From positions 1 to 64,000 of the forward strand of contig JAFRCN010000001.1 in NCBI GenBank assembly GCA_017404335.1: a stretch of 64,000 nt of DNA. The letters run 5' to 3'. The position numbers and the translations under genes were made by a program. This stretch comes from Candidatus Saccharimonadota bacterium. Its GTDB lineage: Bacteria; Patescibacteriota; Saccharimonadia; Saccharimonadales; Saccharimonadaceae. The notes below the pieces were generated by a model, which was not told where the DNA came from, searched no databases, and saw only the letters and a program-made list of their open reading frames with translations. Below, in pieces: positions 50,539-59,609 of this stretch. Position 1 is the first letter of the stretch. Every line of letters starts with the position of its first letter.

Positions 50539-50985
50539 TCATATTTTATTCACTTTGACCATAGCGGGACGTAGTAATTCCCCTTCGTAAAAGTATCCTG
50601 GACGCAAAACTTCCGAAATCACCTCTTTTTCGCCGTCTCCCTCCGCCGAAATCGCTTCATGAATCTCCAAATTAAAGTCCGCATTCACCTCCGCCGGAAC
50701 TTTCGCTAGTTTTAGCTCACTTAAAGTCTTTTCTAACGACTTTTCGAGCGGCTTAAGCTCCTCGTAGCTAGAAATCGCGCGATCTAAATCATCTAAAATC
50801 GGCAAAATTTTAAAAACCGTCGCCAGCTTCGCAGTTTTCATCGCGTTTTCTTTTTGAGTTTCAGTTTGTTTGCGAAAATTTTCAAAGTCCGCCCGCGTCC
50901 GCTGCAAATCATTCGTTAGCTCGACAATTTTTGCTTCGTAAACCTCAGCCCTTTCGTCTATTTTTTCCTTACTTTCTTTTTTCAT
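50539..50985 (-). CDS. grpE: Nucleotide exchange factor GrpE
   Basis: 148 aa. Coiled coil ELTNDLQRTRADFENFRKQT, LPILDDLDRAI, and the C-terminal beta part HEAISAEGDGEKEVISEVLR, GYFYEGELLRPAMVKV. DnaK exchange factor; 10 bp after hrcA. SD AAAGGA. Confidence 0.95.
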   Translation of the reverse strand: MKKESKEKIDERAEVYEAKIVELTNDLQRTRADFENFRKQTETQKENAMKTAKLATVFKILPILDDLDRAISSYEELKPLEKSLEKTLSELKLAKVPAEVNADFNLEIHEAISAEGDGEKEVISEVLRPGYFYEGELLRPAMVKVNKI

Positions 50986-50995
50986 GCTTTCCTTT

Positions 50996-51763
50996 CTATA
51001 AAATTTCCTCTAACATTTCACCAGCGTGCTTAACCAGCGCCATCACGCGCGAATAATTCTGGCGTGTCGGCCCGAGTACGCCAATATAACTCCGGTCCGA
51101 AAACGGCGAACGGAATTTCGAAATAATCAAAGATACCTCAGAATTTTTACCAATCGGGTTTTCGTGCCCGATAAAGATATTCAGAGCTTCGCCCGGCGCC
51201 GCTTCGCGTAGCCACGGCTCGAGATTATCGAGTAGTCTCGCGACCGCCTGGACCCGCCTAGTCTCCGTAAACTCCGGCTGCGTAAATAATCTCGTCAAAC
51301 CCGAAAGATAAAGTTGTCCTCCAATCGTCGCAAGCCCCAAATTTCCAGTTAACTCAACCAGAGAATCAACCGCCTGGCGAATTGCCGTATCGGCTTGCGA
51401 CTGCGACATAATCCGCCGACGCAACACGTGCGCCGCCCGACCATATTGGCCGGACTCAATCGCCTGCACCTCAGGCAAACCCGCAACATAAGCCGCATCC
51501 GTATCATCGTCCCAATAATCTTCCTGCGTCTCCAAATTATTAACGTAAAATCGATAGCCCGCATCCGTCGGTACACGCCCCGCCGAAGTATGGGGCTGCG
51601 CTATTAATCCGAGTACCTCCAGTCGCGCCATTTCCGACCGAATCGTCGCCGGCGAAACCCCAAAAAGCTTTGCGAGCGTCACGCTTCCAACCGGAGACGC
51701 CGTCTCCGCATATTCCTCAACAATCTGGCATAAAATCGCCTTCTGCCGCTCACTGATTTCCAT
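50996..51763 (-). CDS. hrcA: Heat-shock repressor HrcA
   Basis: 255 aa from ATG 51763 (MEISERQKAIL), TATAAT 7 nt upstream. Winged helix FGVSPATIRSEMARLEVLGL, QPHTSAGRVPTDAGYRFYV, and a GAF-like C-terminal domain ending SYIGVLGPTRQNYSRVMALV. No CIRCE operator is visible between this start and the divergent gene at 51801. Confidence 0.95.
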   Translation of the reverse strand: MEISERQKAILCQIVEEYAETASPVGSVTLAKLFGVSPATIRSEMARLEVLGLIAQPHTSAGRVPTDAGYRFYVNNLETQEDYWDDDTDAAYVAGLPEVQAIESGQYGRAAHVLRRRIMSQSQADTAIRQAVDSLVELTGNLGLATIGGQLYLSGLTRLFTQPEFTETRRVQAVARLLDNLEPWLREAAPGEALNIFIGHENPIGKNSEVSLIISKFRSPFSDRSYIGVLGPTRQNYSRVMALVKHAGEMLEEIL

Positions 51764-51800
51764 ACCCATTATTATATCATAAATATGGTATAATAGCACC

Positions 51801-52424
51801 ATGGAAGACAAGCTTGAAACTATTAAACAGTGGCTCGGCACCGGCTCGATTAACCTTTTCGGCCTCCCCATGTCCGGCAAAGACACTCAGGGGATCAAAC
51901 TCGCCGAAGCCTTAAACGCCAAATTTCTCTCCTCCGGCATGATCATCCGCGCCATGGAGAAAGAAACCAAACAGGACTTGACCAAAAACGGCGCCCTAAT
52001 CCCTACTAATATCTTCTACGAATGGGTTCTCCCCTACTTCGAACGTCGCGACTTATTCGAATATCCTCTGATTCTCTCTTCTATCGGTCGCTGGAAAGGC
52101 GAAGAAGACCAGGTCATGTCCGTCGCCGCCGGTGCTGGCCACGAAATCAAAGCTGTTATTATTTTAAATATTTCCGAAGCCGACGTCGAAAAGCGTTTCG
52201 AAACCGCAAAGAAACTTAACGACCGCGGTGAACGCGAAGACGATATCGATATCGACGTCTTTAAAACCCGCATCAAAGAATTTCGCGAAAAGACCATGCC
52301 AGTCATCCAACACTATAAAACCTTGGAGCTTCTCATCGAAGTCAACGGAGATCAAACCCGCGACGCCGTCTTTAACGAGCTCGTCGAAAAACTTTACGAA
52401 AAAGCTTCCAAATCTCTTTCCTAA
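51801..52424 (+). CDS. Adenylate-kinase-like nucleoside monophosphate kinase
   Basis: 207 aa. P-loop INLFGLPMSGKDTQGIKLAE, SSGMIIRAM, GALIPTNIFYEWVLP, and the lid/core ALILSSIGRW-like segment with R residues. Resembles Adk but has a Pro-Met P-loop variant and a divergent LID, so substrate is uncertain. TATAAT 6 nt before the ATG. Its 3' end overlaps the convergent gene by 53 bp. Confidence 0.8.
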   Translation: MEDKLETIKQWLGTGSINLFGLPMSGKDTQGIKLAEALNAKFLSSGMIIRAMEKETKQDLTKNGALIPTNIFYEWVLPYFERRDLFEYPLILSSIGRWKGEEDQVMSVAAGAGHEIKAVIILNISEADVEKRFETAKKLNDRGEREDDIDIDVFKTRIKEFREKTMPVIQHYKTLELLIEVNGDQTRDAVFNELVEKLYEKASKSLS

Positions 52425-53748
52425 ATTCATAGATTACATAAACTAACCCGACCCCAACCACTCCAAGTATCGCATATAAAGCCACGAAAGAAGAATTTTC
52501 CTCATAAGTTTCCGGCGTTAGGCTATAGTTCGCACCCGTGTTTTTCTGAATCTTTCGACATCGGTTCGTCTCCGGATTAAGAATATATCCCTCTTTACAA
52601 ACTTTTGCGCTCGCCACTTCGATTTTTTTGCATCTCCCCGTCAAAAGATTTAAATATTGCCCTTCTCCACAAATTTTCTCCGCTACCGTCGTCGCTTTCA
52701 CACAGTTTCCCGTCGCCTCGTTGATCACCTTCCCCTCCTCACACGTTCGAAACTCCTGATAGTTATTCGCTTCCCCCGGCGTCGGCGCGAAAGTCGTTCG
52801 CCAAATTTCCTGACCCGAAGCGTCATATCCAATAAATGCGAAAGCCGTCCCCTTTTTTTGCCCATTGTAATACTCTAAAGTATCCACAATTTTCTCAGCC
52901 TTATCGATTAACTCAATTTTATTCGCGTTCGCCGGATTCTTCGTTAAGCTAAACCCGTCCGGATGATACGCGAAGTATCCCCCCTCCCTCAAAGTCCCCG
53001 AAAGTGGATAATTTTTATTCTTATATCTTATCAAACAACTGTCTAACAATATCGCATTCGAACTATTATTATATATCTCAATAAATTGCTCCGTTTTAGA
53101 ATCCTCGTAGTAGCTTAAAATCTCCGAAAACTCCAGCCCAACGCAAGAAACTATCTCCTCATCAACCGCAATCTCACCCCTACCCTCCTCTAAATAATAA
53201 CTCTCTTCTTTATATTCCGACTCATAGTCAGTTTTAAACTCAAACTCTCCAGTTTCTAAATTCCTCACTAAGCTTTCTCCACTCCCACTTTTGAACTTCC
53301 GATAGCAGTCGTCTTTTCCCGTCCAACAAACCGAATCTAGAACCTCCTCGCCTCGTTTTAATTCTAGCGGTCCCGCCCCCTGTGCCAGCCCCGTACTCGA
53401 TCCGGCAACCTTGTACGTCCCGGCGGCTAGCTCGCTTTCCGGCGAGCTAGCCAAACGAAGGAGGATGCTCTCGCCGGCTAGAAAACTGTACTCGGGAAAC
53501 TCGAAAATCGTCGAACTCCCGCTCGAATTTGTATAGCCTACAGTAACCCCAGCGAGCGAAACCATTTCGTCGGAGTTTTTGCCAATCTCAATCATCTCTC
53601 CGACATTACTAACCCCTTCTACCGAATAACCCGGATTCAGAGCTCGAATATATATTTCCGGTAATGCTACTAATTCTTCTGCTTGAACCAATGCGATATT
53701 TAATAAACTCCCGAAAACTAAACCTAAAATCATCCAATATTTTTTCAT
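52372..53748 (-). CDS. Secreted lamin-tail domain protein with C-terminal membrane anchor
   Basis: 458 aa from ATG 53748 (MKKYWMILGLVFGSLLNIAL, signal peptide). Two lamin-tail (LTD) domains: ~35-150 (EMIEIGKNSDEMVSLAGVTV, FEFPEYSFLAGESILLRL) and ~195-320 (EFSEILSYYEDSKTEQFIEI, LIRYKNKNYPLSGTLREGGY). Then a Cys-rich repeat (three CxxGxxLNxxTxxCxKx units: GQYLNLLTGRCKKI, GYILNPETNRCRKI) and one transmembrane helix (SFVALYAILGVVGVGLVYVI). LTD proteins of bacteria often pair with extracellular nucleases. An 11-bp perfect hairpin lies in the coding sequence at 53425-53452. Confidence 0.8.
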   Translation of the reverse strand: MKKYWMILGLVFGSLLNIALVQAEELVALPEIYIRALNPGYSVEGVSNVGEMIEIGKNSDEMVSLAGVTVGYTNSSGSSTIFEFPEYSFLAGESILLRLASSPESELAAGTYKVAGSSTGLAQGAGPLELKRGEEVLDSVCWTGKDDCYRKFKSGSGESLVRNLETGEFEFKTDYESEYKEESYYLEEGRGEIAVDEEIVSCVGLEFSEILSYYEDSKTEQFIEIYNNSSNAILLDSCLIRYKNKNYPLSGTLREGGYFAYHPDGFSLTKNPANANKIELIDKAEKIVDTLEYYNGQKKGTAFAFIGYDASGQEIWRTTFAPTPGEANNYQEFRTCEEGKVINEATGNCVKATTVAEKICGEGQYLNLLTGRCKKIEVASAKVCKEGYILNPETNRCRKIQKNTGANYSLTPETYEENSSFVALYAILGVVGVGLVYVIYEFRKEIWKLFRKVFRRAR

Positions 53749-53808
53749 GCCCCGAACTCTAGCACACGGTTTTTTAAAAATCAACCCTATTCATGCTATA
53801 ATTTAAGC

Positions 53809-54525
53809 ATGGGTGTTTTGACCTCTTTAGAAATCCTAATACTGATTACGCTTATCGGGGCATTTTTACAGCTAACTCCGGGTGTTTTCATGCTTTTTTA
53901 TCATTACGCTCTTGGTAAAAAGTCGAAAAAAACCGCCGACGACCTCGCCCTCTACTTCCTCGCCGGCGTCGAAACGACCATTATCGTCCTATTTCTGATT
54001 ATTTACTATGTAATCTACTTCCTACTCCAAAACAACCTCACTCTTACCACCGGACTTCCCGTCTGGCTAATCTCCGGCATTCTCGTCGCTCTTGCGCTTT
54101 TTTCTTTCTTTTTCTACTTTAGAAGAGGCCCCTCGATGAGTCTCTTTATCCCCCGAAGGCTCGCTAAATCCTACGACAATTTTGCAAGAGATATTAAGAC
54201 TCGCAAAAAAGCCTTTCTACTTGGTTTTCTCTCAACTCTTCCCGAACTTTTTCTGACCATTCCCCTCTATATTATAGCGACGATTGAAATCATGAAATGG
54301 GACAACCCGAGTTTTCCTCGTCCGCTTCTCGTTTTTCTCGGTCTCTTTATTGTTTTTGGCAATCTCTTCTTTACCCGCATCCTCTTTCGTTCCGACCATA
54401 ACCTCGCCGAAATCGACCGTCTTCGCCGCAAAAACAAAACCTTCATTCGCATCATGCTAAGTTTATTTTACCTCGTCCTCGCGCTCTTAATTATCCTTCC
54501 GGAGTTTACAAAATATGGAATATAA
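53809..54525 (+). CDS. Polytopic membrane protein
   Basis: 238 aa, about six transmembrane helices (ILILITLIGAFLQLTPGVFM; TIIVLFLIIYYVIYFLL; LALFSFFFYF; ...). Unknown family. TATAAT 6 nt before the ATG. Overlaps the next gene by 11 bp. Confidence 0.65.
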   Translation: MGVLTSLEILILITLIGAFLQLTPGVFMLFYHYALGKKSKKTADDLALYFLAGVETTIIVLFLIIYYVIYFLLQNNLTLTTGLPVWLISGILVALALFSFFFYFRRGPSMSLFIPRRLAKSYDNFARDIKTRKKAFLLGFLSTLPELFLTIPLYIIATIEIMKWDNPSFPRPLLVFLGLFIVFGNLFFTRILFRSDHNLAEIDRLRRKNKTFIRIMLSLFYLVLALLIILPEFTKYGI

Positions 54526-54751
54526 CGAAAAAGACCTCAAAAAACTCTTAAAAACCGACGCCAAAGCCCTCGGCATCCCCTCCGGCGCCGCCGAAATTTT
54601 CATCGAACGAACATTAAAATCCATCGAAAAATCCTTAAAATCAAAAGACCTAATCACCGAATCCGATCTCACCCGCCTCGTCGTCCGCGAATTAAAAAAA
54701 TATCACGCGGATTTAGCTTATGTTTACCAAAATCGTGATAAAATAGTATAA
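54515..54751 (+). CDS. Small helical protein resembling an ATP-cone tail
   Basis: 78 aa. Helical (FIERTLKSIEKSLKSKDLIT), ending RELKKYHADLAYVYQNRDKI, which resembles the end of ATP-cone/NrdR domains. Middle gene of a three-gene operon. Confidence 0.5.
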   Translation: MEYNEKDLKKLLKTDAKALGIPSGAAEIFIERTLKSIEKSLKSKDLITESDLTRLVVRELKKYHADLAYVYQNRDKIV

Positions 54752-54753
54752 GG

Positions 54754-56133
54754 ATGGGAAAAAAATACGGTTTTAAATATATAGTTATTGGTAGTGGCCC
54801 CGCCGGCTCTGCCACTGCTTTAGCCCTAGCTAAAGCCAAAAAAAGCGTTGCTTTGGTCGAAGGTCGCTTCTTCGGTGGCGCAAATCTAAACACCCGCGAC
54901 ATTCCATACGCGGTAGCGCTAAATTCCGCGCATAATTATTACCTCGCGCGCATTTCTCCAGAATTCTCGAGTTCTGATTTTTCGGTTAATCTACCCGCAA
55001 TTATAAGTCGCGAGCTTAAAGCCTCGCTCTCCGCCGGCGCGAATGATACTAAATCTTTCGAAGACGCCGGCATATCTTGTATTAAAGGCTATGCTAATTT
55101 TCTTGATAACCATACTATCGCCGTCGGCAAAAATAAATACACCGCCGAACGTTTTATCCTCGCCACCGGCGCAAAGCTGGACACTAAAGGCATCGTCGGG
55201 ACCGATTCTGTCAGCTTCCTTACCCCCGAGACCGCCATCCGTCTTCGTAAGTTACCCAAAGTCGCACTCGTCGTTGGTGGTGGCTCAACCGGCGTCGAAA
55301 TCGCCGAATACTACGCCAAACTTGGCGTTAAAGTTATTCTCATGGAAGCCAAATCCCGTATCCTTCCGCGCGAAGACGAGGAAGTCAGCCTCGCTATCTC
55401 CGACCATCTAACCCGTCTCGGCGTCATGATTCTTCCAGATTGCCAAGTCGTCGCTCTAGAACAAGGAAAATCCACTAAGCGTGTTATTTTTAAACAGGCT
55501 TCCGCCGAAAAAATGATCAAAATCGACTGCGTCGTTCTCGCGACCGGCTCGAAACCGGCCCTCGACTACGGACTAGAAAACGCCGGCGTCAAATACAAAG
55601 AAACCGGCATTCTAACTAATAGCTCGTTCGAAACTTCCGCTAAAAATATCTACGCCATCGGCGACTGCGTTAATAACTCCCCAGAATCTTCAACCGACCG
55701 CGCAAACTACGAGGGTCTCCTCCTCGCTTCAAACCTAACCGGTAAAGCTAAGTCCCCCTGCAATTACTCTGGTATCATCCGTATAATCAAAACCAACCCT
55801 GGAGTCGCGACTATTGGTCGGAACGAAGCCGACCTCATCGCGAAAAAAATTAAATCTAAGAAAGCCTTCGTTCCACTTTCCGAAATCACCGCCTCAAAAA
55901 CCAGTCTAGGTGTATCCGGTTTCGTAAAACTTCTCGCCGATTCCGACAATAAACTCCTCGGCGCCACCATCGTCGCCCCTAACGCCGAACTAATTATCGA
56001 AGAACTAGCTCTCGCTATGCGCCATCATCTCTCTGCCCTCGAACTCGCCGCCACCCCTCATTCTATGAATAGCTACAACTACGCTGTTAAACTCGCCGCG
56101 AAAAAACTTATTTCCGCCAAGAAAACTAAATAA
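54754..56133 (+). CDS. FAD/NAD(P) oxidoreductase of the disulfide-reductase family lacking the redox cysteines
   Basis: 459 aa. FAD site VIGSGPAGSATALALAKAKK, second dinucleotide site VALVVGGGSTGVEIAEYYAK, FAD-binding NIYAIGDCVNN, and dimer domain GVATIGRNEADLIA. Where family members have GGxCxNxGCxPSK this protein reads GGANLNTRDIPYAVAL: both cysteines are gone. The C-terminal HPT...E pair is also altered (ATPHSMNSYNYA). It is therefore not a dithiol reductase; NAD(P)H oxidase or quinone-type reduction is possible. Confidence 0.85.
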   Translation: MGKKYGFKYIVIGSGPAGSATALALAKAKKSVALVEGRFFGGANLNTRDIPYAVALNSAHNYYLARISPEFSSSDFSVNLPAIISRELKASLSAGANDTKSFEDAGISCIKGYANFLDNHTIAVGKNKYTAERFILATGAKLDTKGIVGTDSVSFLTPETAIRLRKLPKVALVVGGGSTGVEIAEYYAKLGVKVILMEAKSRILPREDEEVSLAISDHLTRLGVMILPDCQVVALEQGKSTKRVIFKQASAEKMIKIDCVVLATGSKPALDYGLENAGVKYKETGILTNSSFETSAKNIYAIGDCVNNSPESSTDRANYEGLLLASNLTGKAKSPCNYSGIIRIIKTNPGVATIGRNEADLIAKKIKSKKAFVPLSEITASKTSLGVSGFVKLLADSDNKLLGATIVAPNAELIIEELALAMRHHLSALELAATPHSMNSYNYAVKLAAKKLISAKKTK

Positions 56134-56151
56134 CCGATAAGCTCCAAACAC

Positions 56152-56193
56152 AAAAATCGACCTAAGTTAGGGGGGTAACTTAGGCCGATTTTT
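56152..56193. terminator. Bidirectional terminator
   Basis: AAAAATCG, CCTAAGTTA, G6 loop, TAACTTAGG, CGATTTTT: A-stem-T layout on both strands, between the oxidoreductase and tRNA-fMet. Confidence 0.9.
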
Positions 56194-56223
56194 ACTCTGA
56201 AATCTATAGACTTCAAAACTTGG

Positions 56224-56297
56224 TTGCGGGGGCTAGATTTGAACTAGCGACCTTTTGGTTATGAGCCAAACGAGCTACCAGGCTGCTCTACCCCGCG
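56224..56297 (-). tRNA. Initiator tRNA-fMet (CAT)
   Basis: Anticodon loop CTCATAA, three-G stem replaced by TTGG-type pairs, and the C1:A72 mismatch (acceptor CGCGGGG with CCCCGCA) that marks initiators. CCA encoded (56221-56223). Confidence 0.94.
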
Positions 56298-56344
56298 ACA
56301 TTCAATACCTTGAGCGTCTAGGCTTAAACCTGCGCTACCCCCCA

Positions 56345-56373
56345 AGTATAGCACTCCCCCCGCAAAATGTCAA
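56345..56373 (-). promoter_or_regulatory. Promoter of tRNA-fMet
   Basis: TTGACA (56368-56373), 17 bp, TATACT (56345-56350); about 47 nt of leader before the tRNA. Confidence 0.8.
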
Positions 56374-56380
56374 GTGCTTT

Positions 56381-57748
56381 TTATAAACCATATTCAATCG
56401 TAGTGGTCAAATCTTTTCTTAGCAAAGAGTTACCGTCGTCATCGCCTAAAAGTTGCAACGCATACAGCGGATATGGGAAATTCGCGTCCGCTGAGTCTAA
56501 CCTCGCTTCGACCCTCCGGTAAAGATCATTCGCACGTCCAGTTGAATCAATATTAATCTGTACTCCACTCAGCATTGCTTGTGAAATTTTTTCATCGCCT
56601 AGTTCAGCTGCTTCAATGGTTGACTTCCCGCAACTTTCACCATTACAGAAAAACTCTAACGCAAAATCAGTGTTAGGCTGACCATAAGGCACCGACACTA
56701 CAAACATAAACGTTTCATCATTTCTCTCTCCACCAATCGGCTTAGGAAGCGACAGCAGTGCCGAACAAACAAACTCCGTTCCTCCATTCGGATCACAATA
56801 AACCGCATAAGGTAAATTCTTCACTGTCCGATCATTCGATTTTACAATTTGTGCCGCCGAAACCATGTTCTCACCTAATTCCTTATTAAAAGCACCTATG
56901 TAATTGTCTGCTTTTGATTTCGAAGCATAATTATCACTATCCGTCGGAACCAAAAACACCGTTCCTCGATTCGTCTGACCATCGGACACTGCATCAAAAC
57001 TCGCCAAATTAAAGCTCGCCCCCGTTTGCACTAATTGAACCGAAATCATCGGTGGTGACGCAGGCGGAGTAGAAGTAATCGATCTAAAAGTCACACCGCT
57101 ATTCACCTCAGAAGAAGAGTTAAAGTTATTATATTTCAAATCTGTCAAACCATCATTTTCAAACCAACTCACCCTTACCCTGTCAATATTATTAGCTGCC
57201 ACCCCGTCAAGTTTAACTTTTACAACTCTCATAGTGTTATCGGATGATAAACTACCTCGGTAATCCGAAAGATTCGTCTTAATTTGTACGCAAGTATAAG
57301 CCTGCGCCATATTGTTTCCCGACGCCGATGACTCTTCTACAATTACACCACCCGCATCATCTCCAGACTCATACTTACCTATTCGACCCAAGATGTGTGC
57401 CACCATATCACATGGCTTATTGTAGTCCTTACTCCCATCCGAATGCTCAACCCAATATATAATATCTTGGCAAGTAATATCTCCACCCATAGATAAATCC
57501 ATAGAGCTAGTTATCCCTTTTTCTAAACAACTCTGATAGTTATAAAACGCCAACTTCGCATCTTCGATCCCAGCCAACGCCGAATCGTAAGCTGATTGAG
57601 ACAAATCATCGTTCGAAGAGCGGGTCACTTCCGAAATAATTACTGCCGCAAACCCAATCGCTACAATCGTCAAAATCAGCGTCGAAAACGCCACTACATA
57701 AAACGCCGCCGCCCCAGATTTATTTTTACTAGATAATCTTTTTTTCAT
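56381..57748 (-). CDS. PilX-like pilus assembly protein
   Basis: 455 aa. Basic start, then a long N-terminal hydrophobic helix (AAAFYVVAFSTLILTIVAIG) without the G-FTLIE cleavage motif, then a secreted beta-rich domain with three Cys pairs (FFCNGESCGKS). Third of a pilin operon, 2 bp after the previous gene. Confidence 0.7.
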   Translation of the reverse strand: MKKRLSSKNKSGAAAFYVVAFSTLILTIVAIGFAAVIISEVTRSSNDDLSQSAYDSALAGIEDAKLAFYNYQSCLEKGITSSMDLSMGGDITCQDIIYWVEHSDGSKDYNKPCDMVAHILGRIGKYESGDDAGGVIVEESSASGNNMAQAYTCVQIKTNLSDYRGSLSSDNTMRVVKVKLDGVAANNIDRVRVSWFENDGLTDLKYNNFNSSSEVNSGVTFRSITSTPPASPPMISVQLVQTGASFNLASFDAVSDGQTNRGTVFLVPTDSDNYASKSKADNYIGAFNKELGENMVSAAQIVKSNDRTVKNLPYAVYCDPNGGTEFVCSALLSLPKPIGGERNDETFMFVVSVPYGQPNTDFALEFFCNGESCGKSTIEAAELGDEKISQAMLSGVQINIDSTGRANDLYRRVEARLDSADANFPYPLYALQLLGDDDGNSLLRKDLTTTIEYGL

Positions 57749-57750
57749 AC

Positions 57751-58761
57751 TTACTCTCCAGTCGCCTGCACGGCAAAATTAAATTTATTAATCGCACAAT
57801 AATCAGTATTCGCGTAAGCCGCATCAGCGTAATCTTTTGGCGGCACACAATAATTTCCTGACGCCGTCACGTCTATCCCTCCCTGAATCGTCCCTAAAAC
57901 GAAAGACGCTGAATAGAAAAGACCATTTTCCGCCGCATTTTGCACCGCCGCCGTCGAACGCAAATCGTATAATACTAAGTTATTCACCGCACCCGGAACT
58001 AGAACCTCAACGATATCGCCTTCCGTTAACTCATGAAAAGTATAGGCATCCTCTTCTGTTCTTTTTATCAAACTAAAGATGCTAGCCTTCCCGTTTCGAT
58101 TAATACTGGCTAAGGCTCCAGTGGCATTATCGGTATTTTTTACTGTGTATCTTTGGCCACCATCACTACTAATCGTATCACCAAGAGTCGCTGAAATACA
58201 AACCGCCCGCGCCGTATCTTTGACTTTTATCAACCTAAAAGGTTTTTTTAGATCCTCAGGAAAAGTTTTCACGCCCCCGCCAGCCACATTATACTCCAAA
58301 CTAGCTGGATCTACACCCCCCAACACCTCTGCCTCCAATTTATCAGTAAAGAAATATCCCGAATTCCAAATATACGAATACGAACCTGTGCAAAACGCTC
58401 CAAAAACCGGCACATTGTCGACATCCTTCCCACGAATTTTAACCGTTGCCAACTTCTCTACCGAAGTAAAATTCCGGGCATTATCTGTTTCGCATTCATC
58501 CTTCGCACCTGAAGAACTCCCATACACTACACCACAAAGATTTTTCACCGAGCTCACTGATGAGTTCTGTACTGCCGCCCGGAAGTCATCTACCAAATCT
58601 ATCCCTGTAGTATTAATCTGATTTAAAATCATTCCGCGCCGATACGCCGCAATTGTATCGTTTATAATTAGCGCTACCGCAATCGACAGAAGACCAATAA
58701 ACGCCACCGATAGCGAGAACTCAATCAACGTAAATCCTTTTCTGAATTCTTTTTCCCGCAT
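57751..58761 (-). CDS. Type IV prepilin-like protein
   Basis: 336 aa from ATG 58761 (MREKEFRKG), TATAAT 6 nt upstream. Class III prepilin motif RKG|FTLIEFSLSVAFIGLLSI: cleavage after Gly, E5, hydrophobic helix. Large C-terminal domain with cysteines near the end (GNYCVPP, NTDYCAIN). Minor pilin or tip subunit. Confidence 0.85.
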   Translation of the reverse strand: MREKEFRKGFTLIEFSLSVAFIGLLSIAVALIINDTIAAYRRGMILNQINTTGIDLVDDFRAAVQNSSVSSVKNLCGVVYGSSSGAKDECETDNARNFTSVEKLATVKIRGKDVDNVPVFGAFCTGSYSYIWNSGYFFTDKLEAEVLGGVDPASLEYNVAGGGVKTFPEDLKKPFRLIKVKDTARAVCISATLGDTISSDGGQRYTVKNTDNATGALASINRNGKASIFSLIKRTEEDAYTFHELTEGDIVEVLVPGAVNNLVLYDLRSTAAVQNAAENGLFYSASFVLGTIQGGIDVTASGNYCVPPKDYADAAYANTDYCAINKFNFAVQATGE

Positions 58762-58784
58762 ATGTTTATTATACCACATACTAA

Positions 58785-59597
58785 TCAGCTCGAGCAACGA
58801 TAGTCCTCCGAATCACTAGTGACCAAAATAACTCCCGACGCATTTCTTGCCCCCTTCACCAATCGAACATTCTGCCGCAACCTATTCGCCTCTCCTGGCG
58901 TCGGATTAATACAAAAATCAATATCTAACATCTCAAAATCCTCTAAATTGGCTTTTAGAGGATTGTCCGAAAAGCCAGAGCCATCCTCCGTTCCAGTATT
59001 AATACCCACATTGTACCAATACTTAGTCTGATTAACCGGAATTGCTCTATTCTCTAAAATATATGTAAAAACCGTTCCTGAACGCGGATGGCGAACTATC
59101 ATAATAGAGCCAGTAAAATCCGAAAAACCGGACTTTTTTTCAATTGTCGCCCCCCACTTCGGCGTATAACTCGCCGCCATTCCAGAAGAGTAGTAATTAT
59201 TATTCTTCTCATCATAAAAGACTATGTTGGCCTCTAAATCCGACAGGGCTTTCTTTATGTCACCGGTTCCAATATCGCCCACATTTCCGATAATATCATA
59301 AGTAAATATCGCATTCCGATCATCAATCCGCTCTTCCGCCAAATCATATTTTTCGCCAAAGGTAATCAACTTACCATAAATTGCTTTATCCGATCGACCT
59401 TGTCCTTGGTTCTCTACATTCGAAACCTGAGAGTAAATACCCCTTAAAAACTCTACAAAGTTTTGTACTGAATCATTATAGCGCTGTTGAAAAATCGAAT
59501 TATGCGTCCCAACTGCTACCGCTACGAATAGTGCCGCCGTCAAAACCAAAAACATCACCACCTCAATCAACGTAAATCCTTTACGCGTTGTTCTCAT
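58785..59597 (-). CDS. Type IV prepilin-like protein
   Basis: 270 aa. TRKG|FTLIEVVMFLVLTAALFV prepilin motif with E5. C-terminal Cys in DIDFCINPTPGEANRLR and DSEDYRCSS. TATAAT 6 nt before the ATG. First gene of the three-pilin cluster. Confidence 0.87.
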   Translation of the reverse strand: MRTTRKGFTLIEVVMFLVLTAALFVAVAVGTHNSIFQQRYNDSVQNFVEFLRGIYSQVSNVENQGQGRSDKAIYGKLITFGEKYDLAEERIDDRNAIFTYDIIGNVGDIGTGDIKKALSDLEANIVFYDEKNNNYYSSGMAASYTPKWGATIEKKSGFSDFTGSIMIVRHPRSGTVFTYILENRAIPVNQTKYWYNVGINTGTEDGSGFSDNPLKANLEDFEMLDIDFCINPTPGEANRLRQNVRLVKGARNASGVILVTSDSEDYRCSS

Positions 59598-59609
59598 GCT
59601 TATATTATA

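Noticed and set aside
51764-51800. CIRCE operator of HrcA
   Set aside because: No TTAGCACTC inverted repeat is present in the hrcA/51801 divergent region.
53425-53452. Another inserted palindromic element in the lamin-tail gene
   Set aside because: It is a single 11-bp hairpin without a core and without disruption of the domain; chance or mRNA structure explains it.
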